Source of the DNA: Nocardioides sp. YIM 152315 | GTDB taxonomy: Bacteria > Actinomycetota > Actinomycetes > Propionibacteriales > Nocardioidaceae | Direction: 5' to 3' | Assembly: GCF_029210375.1 (NCBI RefSeq) | Contig: NZ_JARGER010000037.1 | Span: forward strand, 417,342-481,341 | Length of the DNA stretch: 64,000 bases | Part shown: one piece after another, positions 51,556 through 58,932 of the stretch | How positions within the stretch are numbered: the first letter of the stretch is position 1 | Layout: every line of letters starts with the position of its first letter | Notes under the pieces: generated by a model | Told to the model about the DNA's origin: nothing | What the model saw: the letters and a program-made list of their open reading frames with translations, nothing else | Databases searched by the model: none | Program-made: the position numbers and the translations under genes

Positions 51556-53433
51556 TCAGGAGCGCTTGCCGCCCTTGCCGCCCTTGCCGCCCTTGCCGCC
51601 CTTGCCATGCTTCCCGCGCTTGCCGCGCTTGCGCCGGAGGACGGCGACCCTCGCCCGGCCGGACGACGCGTCGAACCCCGGCCCGCCGGAGTAGGTGATC
51701 GTAGCCCGGGCCCACCCGGCCTTCACCACCGCGAACCTCGCGACGGCGTTGCCCTTGGCGTTCAGCGTCAGCGTCGCGGTCTGGCGGCGCAGCTTCACCG
51801 TCACCGTGCCGCTCGGACGGGCCGAGGTGCCGGATGCGCGGACCTTCACGCCGACCGCGGCCTTGCGCCGGAGCCGCTTGGTCTTGACCACGATCCTGGT
51901 CGCGGTCGTCACGGCCGCCGTCGCGGCCGCCGTCGAGGTCGCCGCGGTGTAGCCCGCGCGGGTGGCCGTGACCTGGACGCCGATCGTCGCACCGACGTCG
52001 TCGGCCGTCGTGGTGTACGCCGTGCCCGTCGCACCCGGGATCGCGGCGCCGTTGCGCAGCCAGGCGACCGCGACGGCGGCGTCCGCGGGGGTGAAGGTCG
52101 CCGGGGTGACGGTGAGCGTCTGTCCGAGCGCGGTCGAGCCGCCGATGACCGACGGCGTCACCTCGGCGATCGGGGGCGGCGGAGCGGTGCCGGCGGCGAT
52201 GATCTGGCGAGTCGCCTCCCGGATCGCGGGGAGCTGTGCGTAGAGCTGGCTGCCGGGGCAGGCGGTGTCGTTGGTGTCGCGGTGCCCGTCGATGACCGGC
52301 AGGGTCACGGTGCGCCGCGCGCGGAACTTGTCACTGCCCTCGGAGGTGACGCTCGCGACGCCGAGCGGGTCGAGCCCGAACGGCGTGATCTTCCACGCGG
52401 CGATCGACGCGACCGCGGAGATGATCTCCGGGGTCGGCGCGGCCGCGTCGTAGTTGCCGATCACGCAGATGCCGGTCGACGTCGCGTTGAAGCCGAGGGT
52501 GTGGGCACCGCGCACGAGCTTCTGCGGCCCCCCGGCCCGGCCGACCCAGATGCGTCCCCACTTGTCGACGAGGAAGTTGTAGCCGATGTCGGACCAGCCG
52601 AGGCTCTTGGTGTGGTAGCGGTAGAAGCCGCGCAGCAGGGCCGGTACGTCGGCCTCGGAGTAGTCGTTGCCGCTCGCGGAGTGATGGACGTGCACCTGCT
52701 GGAGCGTCGAGTTGTAGCGCGGCCTGCTGGATCGCCAGCTCTCGTCCGCACCCCACTTCCTGCGGGTCAGCATCGCGGGCTTCGTGACCGCGCGCCGACG
52801 CGCCCGGGCGCGTCGGCCGCGGGGTCCCGTCGTCGCCGAGCGCACGTCGGGGTGGACCGTCGCGTCGCCGCGGAGCCGGCGCGGGTGGAGGAGCACCAGG
52901 GAGAGGTCGTCGGGACGGTGGCCGTCGACGCGGATGTCGATCCCGTCGGACCGTCCGATCCACAGCAGGTGGGTGCCCCGGGTCGCGGACCGCTCCGCCG
53001 CCCCGGCGTCCGGCTCGTCGTGCAGGAGGGGCGCGGGGCGCCACGGGGTCCACGTGCCGCGCACCCGGGAGCGGAGGTGGACCTTCGGGTCGCGACGCCC
53101 GGTCCAGGTGAAGCCGACCATGGAGTGGGTCGAGGTGCCGAGCTCGCGGGATCGCCACGTGCCGGCCGCCGTCGCCGGCAGCAGGTCGTCGCCGAGGCGC
53201 ACGGTCAGCTCGCCGACCGAGGAGTCGGAGGAGAGCTCGAGGCGCGGGGCGCCGGAGGGGTCCTCGTCGGACAGGGTCGCGGCGAGCTTGGTCGCGGCGG
53301 TGGCAGCGCCCAGCGCCGCCGCCCCGGCCAGGCCGAGGATGACGGGTCGACGGTGCGTGTGGCTGCGTTCCACCACGACAGTCTCCGTCACTCGCGCACC
53401 ATCCGCCACACGGACGCGCGGGCGCACCGGCAT
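51556..53433 (-). CDS. Peptidoglycan-recognition-type N-acetylmuramoyl-L-alanine amidase, secreted
   Basis: A 625-residue exported protein. The N-terminus (about residues 18-50) has a twin-arginine-like HRRPVILGLAG before a hydrophobic stretch, so Tat or Sec export is likely. A central amidase_2/PGRP domain follows: QVHVHHSASGNDYSEADVPA with a zinc His, WSDIGYNFLVDKWGRIWVGR, and VIDGHRDTNDTACPG with the remaining zinc ligands. Then come one or two Ig-like beta domains (GQTLTVTPATF, GTVTVKLRR) and a very basic Lys/Gly tail. It should cleave the amide bond between MurNAc and the stem peptide. Start at 53433 is the best ATG; a downstream GTG is possible. Confidence 0.85.
   Translation of the reverse strand: MPVRPRVRVADGARVTETVVVERSHTHRRPVILGLAGAAALGAATAATKLAATLSDEDPSGAPRLELSSDSSVGELTVRLGDDLLPATAAGTWRSRELGTSTHSMVGFTWTGRRDPKVHLRSRVRGTWTPWRPAPLLHDEPDAGAAERSATRGTHLLWIGRSDGIDIRVDGHRPDDLSLVLLHPRRLRGDATVHPDVRSATTGPRGRRARARRRAVTKPAMLTRRKWGADESWRSSRPRYNSTLQQVHVHHSASGNDYSEADVPALLRGFYRYHTKSLGWSDIGYNFLVDKWGRIWVGRAGGPQKLVRGAHTLGFNATSTGICVIGNYDAAAPTPEIISAVASIAAWKITPFGLDPLGVASVTSEGSDKFRARRTVTLPVIDGHRDTNDTACPGSQLYAQLPAIREATRQIIAAGTAPPPPIAEVTPSVIGGSTALGQTLTVTPATFTPADAAVAVAWLRNGAAIPGATGTAYTTTADDVGATIGVQVTATRAGYTAATSTAAATAAVTTATRIVVKTKRLRRKAAVGVKVRASGTSARPSGTVTVKLRRQTATLTLNAKGNAVARFAVVKAGWARATITYSGGPGFDASSGRARVAVLRRKRGKRGKHGKGGKGGKGGKGGKRS
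51563..51605. repeat. 9-bp tandem repeat encoding the Gly-Lys tail of the amidase
   Basis: Five units near the consensus CTTGCCGCC, plus degenerate ones extending to about 51640. On the minus strand this encodes GKGGKGGKGGKGGK at the extreme C-terminus. Slippage could change its length between strains. Confidence 0.8.
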
Positions 53434-53573
53434 TCGTTCGGAGCCCGGCGCGTGTGATTGCGGACTCACCCCGTCCGGTGGTGACGGCCTGCGTCTAGGG
53501 TTACTCACCGGTTTACCCACTGGTCGCGTCACCCCGCACGCCGCCACCGGATCGTCACGGAAGTCATCAGCTC

Positions 53574-54449
53574 ATGCGCAAGCTCGTCGGCCCGTTCCTC
53601 ATCGGCCTCGGCACCTTCCTCGTCGTCGCCGCCGTCCTCGCCCAGGTCTGGGCGCCGGGCCAGGTCGAGCGCACGCCGCTGGACACCGACAACACGACGT
53701 ACCTCTCGGGCGAGGCCGAGGTCGCCGGCGACCCGACGCCCGTGCTCGCGTTCAGCACGAACCGGATCGACTCCGACGTGTCCGACGACGACGTCGCGGT
53801 GTGGGCGGCCTCGCTGTGCGTCGTCCGCGACGAGGACGACATCGACGGCTGCGTCGACGCGGAGGACCCCGAGGGCCGGCTGATCAGCGCCGAGGTCGAG
53901 GCCTTCGCCACCGACCGGCGCACGGCGCTGACCGTCGTCAACGACGGCTACCTGCCTCCGGACACGCCGCAGACCGAGGGCCTGCAGAACAAGTGGCCGT
54001 TCGGCGCCGAGAAGAAGACCTATCCCGTCTGGGACGGCCTGGTGGGCGAGGCGATCGACGCGACGTACGAGGGGGTGGAGGAGATCGACGGCCTCGAGAC
54101 CTACCACTACGTGGCCGCGGTCGACGCGGACGACGTCGAGGTGCTCGACGGCATCCAGGGCAGCTACGCCGCGACGACCGACTACTACGTCGAGCCGCGC
54201 ACCGGCGCGATCATCCGGCAGGTCGTGCATCAGGAGCGCGTCGGCGACGGCGTCGGCAAGCTCCTCGAGATGGATCTCGCATTCACCGACGACCAGGTCG
54301 CCGACAACGTCGACGAGGCCAACTCGAACGTCGCGAGCCTGCGCCTGATCGAGACCGTCGTGCCGATCGTCGGGTACGCCGCCGGCACCCTCGCGCTGCT
54401 CGCCGGCATCGCGATCCTGGTGCTGGGCCGCCGCCGGGCGACCGCCTGA
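53574..54449 (+). CDS. DUF3068 (PorA-like) membrane-anchored protein
   Basis: A 291-residue protein with an N-terminal membrane helix (about residues 5-26), a large acidic extracytoplasmic domain and a C-terminal helix (about 265-286) before RRRAT. Blocks such as TTYLSGEAEV, QNKWPFGAEKKTYPVWDG and TTDYYVEPRTGAIIRQ match DUF3068, a family related by name to corynebacterial PorA-like proteins but present in actinobacteria without a mycomembrane. Function unknown. ATG at 53574; promoter probably near a TAGGGT at about 53497. Confidence 0.85.
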   Translation: MRKLVGPFLIGLGTFLVVAAVLAQVWAPGQVERTPLDTDNTTYLSGEAEVAGDPTPVLAFSTNRIDSDVSDDDVAVWAASLCVVRDEDDIDGCVDAEDPEGRLISAEVEAFATDRRTALTVVNDGYLPPDTPQTEGLQNKWPFGAEKKTYPVWDGLVGEAIDATYEGVEEIDGLETYHYVAAVDADDVEVLDGIQGSYAATTDYYVEPRTGAIIRQVVHQERVGDGVGKLLEMDLAFTDDQVADNVDEANSNVASLRLIETVVPIVGYAAGTLALLAGIAILVLGRRRATA

Positions 54450-54619
54450 GAGCGACGTGCCGCAGGGCGTCCAGGGAGGCCCTCACTTAGGCCTCCGCAA
54501 GACGAAAGACCAGTAATCATTGGGATTTGGAGCACATTGACCCACCCCGCCTCCACGCGCGGCGCGATGTTGGGTACGGTCCCGACATTCGCCGAGGGGA
54601 TCGAGAGGTTGCGACGGAC

Positions 54620-56452
54620 ATGGTCGACGTGGACAGCGCGCTGGACGAGGCAGGACTGACGAACCCGCGGGTGCGGGACTATGTGGCCCAGTGGGCCGCG
54701 GTCACGCAGCCCGGCCGCATCGAGGTCGTGAGTGCCGCCGACGACGCCCGGCTGGTGCAGGAGGCGCTCGACGCAGGCGAGCTGCTGCCGGCGGGCGAGG
54801 GTCGCTACTACTCACGCAGCTACCACAAGGACACCGCGCGCTCCGAGGAGCGCACCGTCGTCGCCACCAGCAAGGAGGACGACCAGGGCGTCTACAACAA
54901 CTGGAAGCCCGCGGCCGAGATGACCGAGCTGCTCACCGAGCGCATGCGCGGTGCCTCGGCCGGCAAGACGATGTACGTCATCCCCTACTTGATGGCGCCT
55001 CCCGGATCCCCGCTGGAGCCCTACGCCGCCGGGGTCGAGCTCACCGACTGCCGGCCGGTGGTGCTGCACATGATCCGGATGTCGCGCGTCGGCGCGAAGT
55101 ACCTCAACCAGCTCGACGACCCCGACAGCTTCGTGCGCGCGGTCCACGTCACCGGCGACCTCCCGAACCTCGGCCAGGGCACCCCCGACGACCAGCGCTA
55201 CTTCGCGACCATCGCCGACGAGCGGACGATCCTCCACTTCGGCTCGTCGTACGGCGGCAACGCGCTGCTCGGCAAGATCGCCCACGGCCTGCGGCAGGCC
55301 TGCTACGACGGAAGGGCGTCCGGGGTCTTCCTCGCCGAGCAGTTCATGCTGCTCGGCATCACCGACAACGAGACCGGCAAGCGCTGGCACGTCTGCGGCG
55401 GCTTCCCGAGCGCGTCGGGCAAGACCAACCTCGCGATGACCCTCGCGCCGGACGCGCTGGGCGACCGCTACCGCGTGGACTTCTACGGCGACGACATCGC
55501 GTGGCTGTGGGTCGGCGACGACGGCCGGGTCTACGGGATGAACCCCGAGTTCGGCGTCTTCGGCGTCGCGAAGGACACCAACGAGAAGACCAACCCGACC
55601 GCGCTCGACTCGATCGACGAGGGCACCGGCGTCATCTTCACGAACGTCGCCTACAACGAGACGACGCAGGAGGTCTGGTGGGAGGGCAAGACCAAGCACC
55701 AGCCCGAGGACGTCACCGGCTGGCGTGACTGGAAGGGCAACCTGATCTCGGAGCGCGAGGCCGGCGACGACTCGCCGTGGGCGCACCCCAACAGCCGCTT
55801 CACCACCACGCTCGCGAACGTGCCCAACGTCGCCGACAACTTCGAGGACCCGGTCGGCGTCCCGATCGACGCGATCATCTTCGGCGGCCGCACCAGCGAC
55901 CGCGAGCCGCTGGTCCGCGCGATCGCGGACCTCGCCGAGGGCGTGTACGACGGACTCACCCTCGGCGCCGAGGCGACCTTCGCCGCCGACGGCCTCGACG
56001 GCCAGCTCCGCTACGACCCCATGTCGATGCGGCCGTTCATGGCCTACTCCGAGGGCGACTACGCCGCGCACTGGCTGAAGATCATCGGCTCGGCCAGCGA
56101 GCAGCCGATCTTCGCGCACGTCAACTGGTTCCAGCGCGGCGAGGACGGCCACTTCCGGTGGCCGGGCTACCGCGACAACCTGCGCGCGCTGGTGTGGCTG
56201 TGCCGCTTCAAGGACGGCGACGTCTCCGGACGCCCGACCCCGGTGGGCGTCCTGCCGACGGTCGAGGAGCTCGAGCTCGAGGGCGTCGAGATCACGCCCG
56301 AGGACCTCGAGGCGATCCTGACCATCGACGTCGAGCGGTGGCGCCAGGAGATGGGCTTCCGCTCGGAGCACCTCCGGCAGTTCGACCGGCTGCCCGAGGA
56401 GATCTGGGCGGCGCACCGCCGGGTCGCGGAGGCGCTCGACGCCGAGGGCTGA
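54620..56452 (+). CDS. Diverged GTP-type phosphoenolpyruvate carboxykinase-like protein
   Basis: A 610-residue PEPCK homologue that keeps the overall fold and guanine pocket (VNWFQRGEDGHFRWPGY) but has lost key residues. Compared with the canonical enzyme: GKK is GKI (Ile220 at the metal-binding Lys), LAEH is LAEQ (Gln241 at the metal-binding His), the P-loop Cys is Ser266 (FPSASGKTN), and GGRR is GGRT. The third metal ligand, in GDDIAWL (Asp292), and the P-loop Lys268/Thr269 remain. ATG at 54620 has a GAGAGG ribosome-binding site. It may be an enzyme with changed chemistry or a regulatory pseudoenzyme. Its 3' end meets a 70-bp palindromic element. Confidence 0.88.
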   Translation: MVDVDSALDEAGLTNPRVRDYVAQWAAVTQPGRIEVVSAADDARLVQEALDAGELLPAGEGRYYSRSYHKDTARSEERTVVATSKEDDQGVYNNWKPAAEMTELLTERMRGASAGKTMYVIPYLMAPPGSPLEPYAAGVELTDCRPVVLHMIRMSRVGAKYLNQLDDPDSFVRAVHVTGDLPNLGQGTPDDQRYFATIADERTILHFGSSYGGNALLGKIAHGLRQACYDGRASGVFLAEQFMLLGITDNETGKRWHVCGGFPSASGKTNLAMTLAPDALGDRYRVDFYGDDIAWLWVGDDGRVYGMNPEFGVFGVAKDTNEKTNPTALDSIDEGTGVIFTNVAYNETTQEVWWEGKTKHQPEDVTGWRDWKGNLISEREAGDDSPWAHPNSRFTTTLANVPNVADNFEDPVGVPIDAIIFGGRTSDREPLVRAIADLAEGVYDGLTLGAEATFAADGLDGQLRYDPMSMRPFMAYSEGDYAAHWLKIIGSASEQPIFAHVNWFQRGEDGHFRWPGYRDNLRALVWLCRFKDGDVSGRPTPVGVLPTVEELELEGVEITPEDLEAILTIDVERWRQEMGFRSEHLRQFDRLPEEIWAAHRRVAEALDAEG

Positions 56453-56466
56453 GTCGGGGTCGGAGG

Positions 56467-56536
56467 TGTAACGGTGGCTCGTGGGATCTGCTGACCCGTC
56501 ATAACGGGGGAGAAGATCCCACGATCCACCGTTACA
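56467..56536. repeat. 70-bp palindromic element, copy 2
   Basis: Same length and ends (TGTAAC...GTTACA) as the element at 22671-22740, in the opposite orientation, with 58 of 70 bases identical. Stem GTGGGATCT (56480-56488)/AGATCCCAC and centre ACCCGTCATAACGGGG. It lies between two convergent genes and supplies the TAA stop codon of the PAP2 gene (56532-56534). Confidence 0.85.
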
Positions 56537-57254
56537 GCCGCGTCCGCGGCCGCGTCAGCCACAGCGCGCCGAGCACGAGCGCGGTGCCGGCCAGCCCGTC
56601 GAGCCAGTAGTGGTTGGCGGTGCTGACGACGACGAAGAGCGTCGCCAGCGGGTGCAGGAGCCACAGCCAGCGCCACCGGGTGCGGCACGCGGCGACCAGC
56701 GCCACCGCCAGCAGCAGCGCCCAGCCGACGTGCAGGCTCGGCATCGCGGCGTACTCGTTGGACAAGCTGGCGAGCACCGGTGCCTGGTAGATCGACATCC
56801 CACCGGCGTGGCCGGTGTCGGTCATGCCGAGCGACGACAGGAGTCGCGGCGGCGTCACCGGCACCAGCACGTGGAAGACCAGCGCGGCGCCGGTGGCGAC
56901 CAGCAGTGCCCGCTTGGCCCAGGTGTACGTCGGGCGCCGGTAGCGGAACAGCCACACCAGCACCGCGATCGTCAGTGGGAAGTGGACGGACACGTAGTAG
57001 CGGTTCGCGAGGTCGATCAGCCAGTCGTGGCCGAGCGCCCAGGCCTGCAGCGACGCCTCGGTGGGCAGTCGGAGCCAGCGCTCCGCGTCGACGATGCCGC
57101 GCCCGTGTGCGTCGGCCCTGCCGAGGTCGTCGGCGGCGAGCATCCGGCCGAGGTTGTAGAGGAGGAACGCGCCGAGCACCTGCGCGAGCTCGCGGACCAC
57201 GTCCGCGCCGACGATGCGGCGGGACGCCGGGGGCGCGATCGTGCTCACCGCCAT
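56532..57254 (-). CDS. PAP2-superfamily membrane phosphatase (AUR1-like)
   Basis: A 240-residue integral membrane protein with five or six helices. PAP2 signature elements: RALLVATGAALVF, AAMPSLHVGWALLLA (motif 2, PSLH) and VVSTANHYWLDGLAG (motif 3, with the catalytic His-Asp pattern). It resembles the inositol-phosphoceramide-synthase/AUR1-type branch more than the PAP2/DAGK fusion at 34850. Lipid phosphate or phosphoinositol transfer is likely. ATG at 57254. The stop codon lies inside the 70-bp repeat, so the last residues (TRPRTRL) may have been fixed by its insertion. Confidence 0.85.
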   Translation of the reverse strand: MAVSTIAPPASRRIVGADVVRELAQVLGAFLLYNLGRMLAADDLGRADAHGRGIVDAERWLRLPTEASLQAWALGHDWLIDLANRYYVSVHFPLTIAVLVWLFRYRRPTYTWAKRALLVATGAALVFHVLVPVTPPRLLSSLGMTDTGHAGGMSIYQAPVLASLSNEYAAMPSLHVGWALLLAVALVAACRTRWRWLWLLHPLATLFVVVSTANHYWLDGLAGTALVLGALWLTRPRTRL

Positions 57255-57398
57255 CGCGTCGTACCGATCCTCTCCGACGAGCCTGCATCCGTGGTGAGTC
57301 CGACCCGTGGACGGATCGGACTCATCGGGAGGAGCGACGGGGGCCGGCGCTGATACGTCGCCCGGGCGCCTCCGCCCGTCGGGGCCTACCCTGCTGCC

Positions 57399-57545
57399 AT
57401 GAAGACGCGGTTGAGCTGTCCCTGCGGTGAGCAGATCGTGGGCAAGGACGAGGACGAGCTGGTCGAGCTGACCCAGCGGCACCTCGCCGACGCCCACCCG
57501 GGCATGTCCTACGGTCGCGACGAGATCCTCTTCATCGCGACCTGA
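57399..57545 (+). CDS. Small DUF1059-family protein
   Basis: A 48-residue protein, MKTRLSCPCGEQIVGKDEDE at the N-terminus, then LVELTQRHLADAHPGMSYGR. The CPCG motif and the HLADAHP stretch match DUF1059 proteins, small and possibly metal-binding, of unknown role. A TACCCT -10 (57387-57392) ends six bases before the ATG, so it is leaderless. It ends six bases from the convergent lacI-type gene. Confidence 0.8.
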   Translation: MKTRLSCPCGEQIVGKDEDELVELTQRHLADAHPGMSYGRDEILFIAT

Positions 57546-57551
57546 GCCGGG

Positions 57552-58577
57552 TCAGGTCGCGGCGCGTGGCGCGGCCGTGCTCGCGCGGACGACGAGCTCG
57601 GTCGGCAGCCGCACGTCCTCGGGCTGCTCCTGGCCGCGCATCGTGGCGAGGAGGGCGGCGACGGCGAGCTCGCCCTTGCGGGCGACGTCCTGGCGGACGG
57701 TCGTCAACGGCGGGCGCGTGACCTCGGCGACGGGGCTGTCGTCGAAGCCGACGACCGAGAGGTCGCCGGGCACGTCGAGGCCGAGCTTCTCGGCGGCGCG
57801 GATCACGCCGAAGGCGAAGGCGTCGGAGAAGCAGAGCACCGCGGTCGGCCGGCCGGGGGCTTCGAGCAGCCCGACGGCGACGTCGTACGCCGTCGCGGCC
57901 GGCCGATAGGGGGCGGTCACGATGCGCGGCCCGATCCCGGCGGGGTCGAGGGCGTCGCGCCACCCGAGCATCCGCTGGGTCGCCGGGTAGCTCTGCGACA
58001 GCGGGCCCGCGATGCTCTCCAGGGTCAGGATGCCGATCGAGGTGTGGCCGAGGTCCACGAGGTGCTGAGCGGCCGCCCGGGCGCCGCCGCGGTCGTCGAC
58101 GTTGACGCTCGTGACGCTGCCGCGCTTGTTCTGGTCGATCGACACCTGCGGCAGACCGCGCCGGTCGAGCCACGCGAGGTCCACCGAGTCGGGCTCGCAG
58201 ATGTAGACGAGGGCGCCGTCCATCGCCACGTCGCGCGACGGCACGAAGTCGGCGGAGGTGCGTGGCGTCAGCAGCGTGAGCGCGAACCCGCTGTCGGCCA
58301 GGCGGTCCGCGACCGAGGCGAAGAACTCGGCCGCGATCGGGTCCTCGAAGGCCTCGCTGATCCGGTCGTTGAGCATGAGGCCGACCGATCCGGTCCGGCC
58401 GCGCGCGAGCGCTCGGGCCGCCGGGTCGGGCCCGACGTACCCGAGCTCGTCGGCGGCGGCCAGGATCCGCTCGCGCAGCTCCGCGGAGAGCTGGTCGGGT
58501 CGCGAGAACGCGTTGGACACCGTCATCCGGCTGACGCCGACGCGGTCCGCGATCGACTGGAGGGTCACCTTGGCCAT
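57552..58577 (-). CDS. LacI-family transcriptional regulator
   Basis: A 341-residue regulator with an N-terminal LacI helix-turn-helix (KVTLQSIADRVGVSRMTVSN, residues 3-22), the hinge-helix region PDPAARALARGRTGSVGLML, and a periplasmic-binding-protein-like effector domain with the family's VDDRGGARAAAQHLVDLGH and VPGDLSVVGFDDSPVAEVTRPPLTTVRQ. ATG at 58577, 49 bp after a small gene on the same strand. Three ACCGGT-centred sites upstream of that small gene are candidate operators, so auto-regulation of a two-gene unit is predicted. Effector unknown. Confidence 0.92.
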   Translation of the reverse strand: MAKVTLQSIADRVGVSRMTVSNAFSRPDQLSAELRERILAAADELGYVGPDPAARALARGRTGSVGLMLNDRISEAFEDPIAAEFFASVADRLADSGFALTLLTPRTSADFVPSRDVAMDGALVYICEPDSVDLAWLDRRGLPQVSIDQNKRGSVTSVNVDDRGGARAAAQHLVDLGHTSIGILTLESIAGPLSQSYPATQRMLGWRDALDPAGIGPRIVTAPYRPAATAYDVAVGLLEAPGRPTAVLCFSDAFAFGVIRAAEKLGLDVPGDLSVVGFDDSPVAEVTRPPLTTVRQDVARKGELAVAALLATMRGQEQPEDVRLPTELVVRASTAAPRAAT

Positions 58578-58626
58578 GGGAGAGCCATTATCGCCGGTCC
58601 TCCCAGCCGCGGTGGGCGGCACCCGG

Positions 58627-58833
58627 TCAGCCCGGCTGGCAGGTGCGACGCGGGGTCGGCTCGACCCAGCGGGCGAGACCGTGGAGGCGGGCGGCCAGGC
58701 GGGTGCGGGTGGCGGCGGCGCGCGGGGCACGCGGGGTCGGGTCCGGCAGGACCGGCGCGTCGGGTCGGGCGCTGCCGGCCTGGGCGCGGGCTGCCCGGAC
58801 GGCCAGGTCGGCGGCGATCGGGTCGAACGTCAT
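58627..58833 (-). CDS. Small protein upstream of the lacI-type gene
   Basis: A 68-residue Arg/Ala/Pro-rich protein, MTFDPIAADLAVRAARAQAG then RTRLAARLHGLARWVEPTPR; no recognised domain and no membrane segment. A perfect-looking ribosome-binding site, GAGGAGGAGCC, precedes the ATG at 58833, and candidate LacI operators lie 28-80 bp upstream, so it is probably a real, regulated gene co-transcribed with lacI. Function unknown. Confidence 0.6.
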   Translation of the reverse strand: MTFDPIAADLAVRAARAQAGSARPDAPVLPDPTPRAPRAAATRTRLAARLHGLARWVEPTPRRTCQPG

Positions 58834-58860
58834 GGCTCCTCCTCGGGCTCATGGACTGGG

Positions 58861-58874
58861 CTGTACCGGTACAG
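58861..58874. promoter_or_regulatory. Candidate LacI-type operator O1
   Basis: Perfect 14-bp palindrome CTGTACCGGTACAG, 28 bp upstream of the small gene start. A central CG and even symmetry are typical of LacI-family sites. Shares the ACCGGT core with the two sites at 58884-58915. Confidence 0.6.
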
Positions 58875-58883
58875 TACGCCCGA

Positions 58884-58915
58884 CGGCTTTACCGGTCAAG
58901 TGACCGGTAAAGCCG
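58884..58915. promoter_or_regulatory. Hairpin with two further ACCGGT sites; terminator or operators
   Basis: CGGCTTTACCGGTCA (58884-58898) and TGACCGGTAAAGCCG (58901-58915) are a perfect 15-bp inverted repeat with a 2-base loop. Each arm contains a half-symmetric TTTACCGGTCA site. It lies 18 bp beyond the substrate-binding-protein stop, so a terminator is possible, but the shared core with O1 suggests operator function. Confidence 0.5.
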
Positions 58916-58932
58916 CCGTCCCGGGGCGCCGC

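Noticed and set aside
51563..51640. CTTGCCGCC repeats as a CRISPR-like array
   Set aside because: The units are direct 9-bp repeats without spacers and encode the Gly-Lys tail of the amidase in frame.
54527..54619. Upstream in-frame start for the diverged PEPCK
   Set aside because: The extra 31 residues (MEHIDPPRLHARRD...) have no family counterpart, while the ATG at 54620 has a GAGAGG ribosome-binding site.
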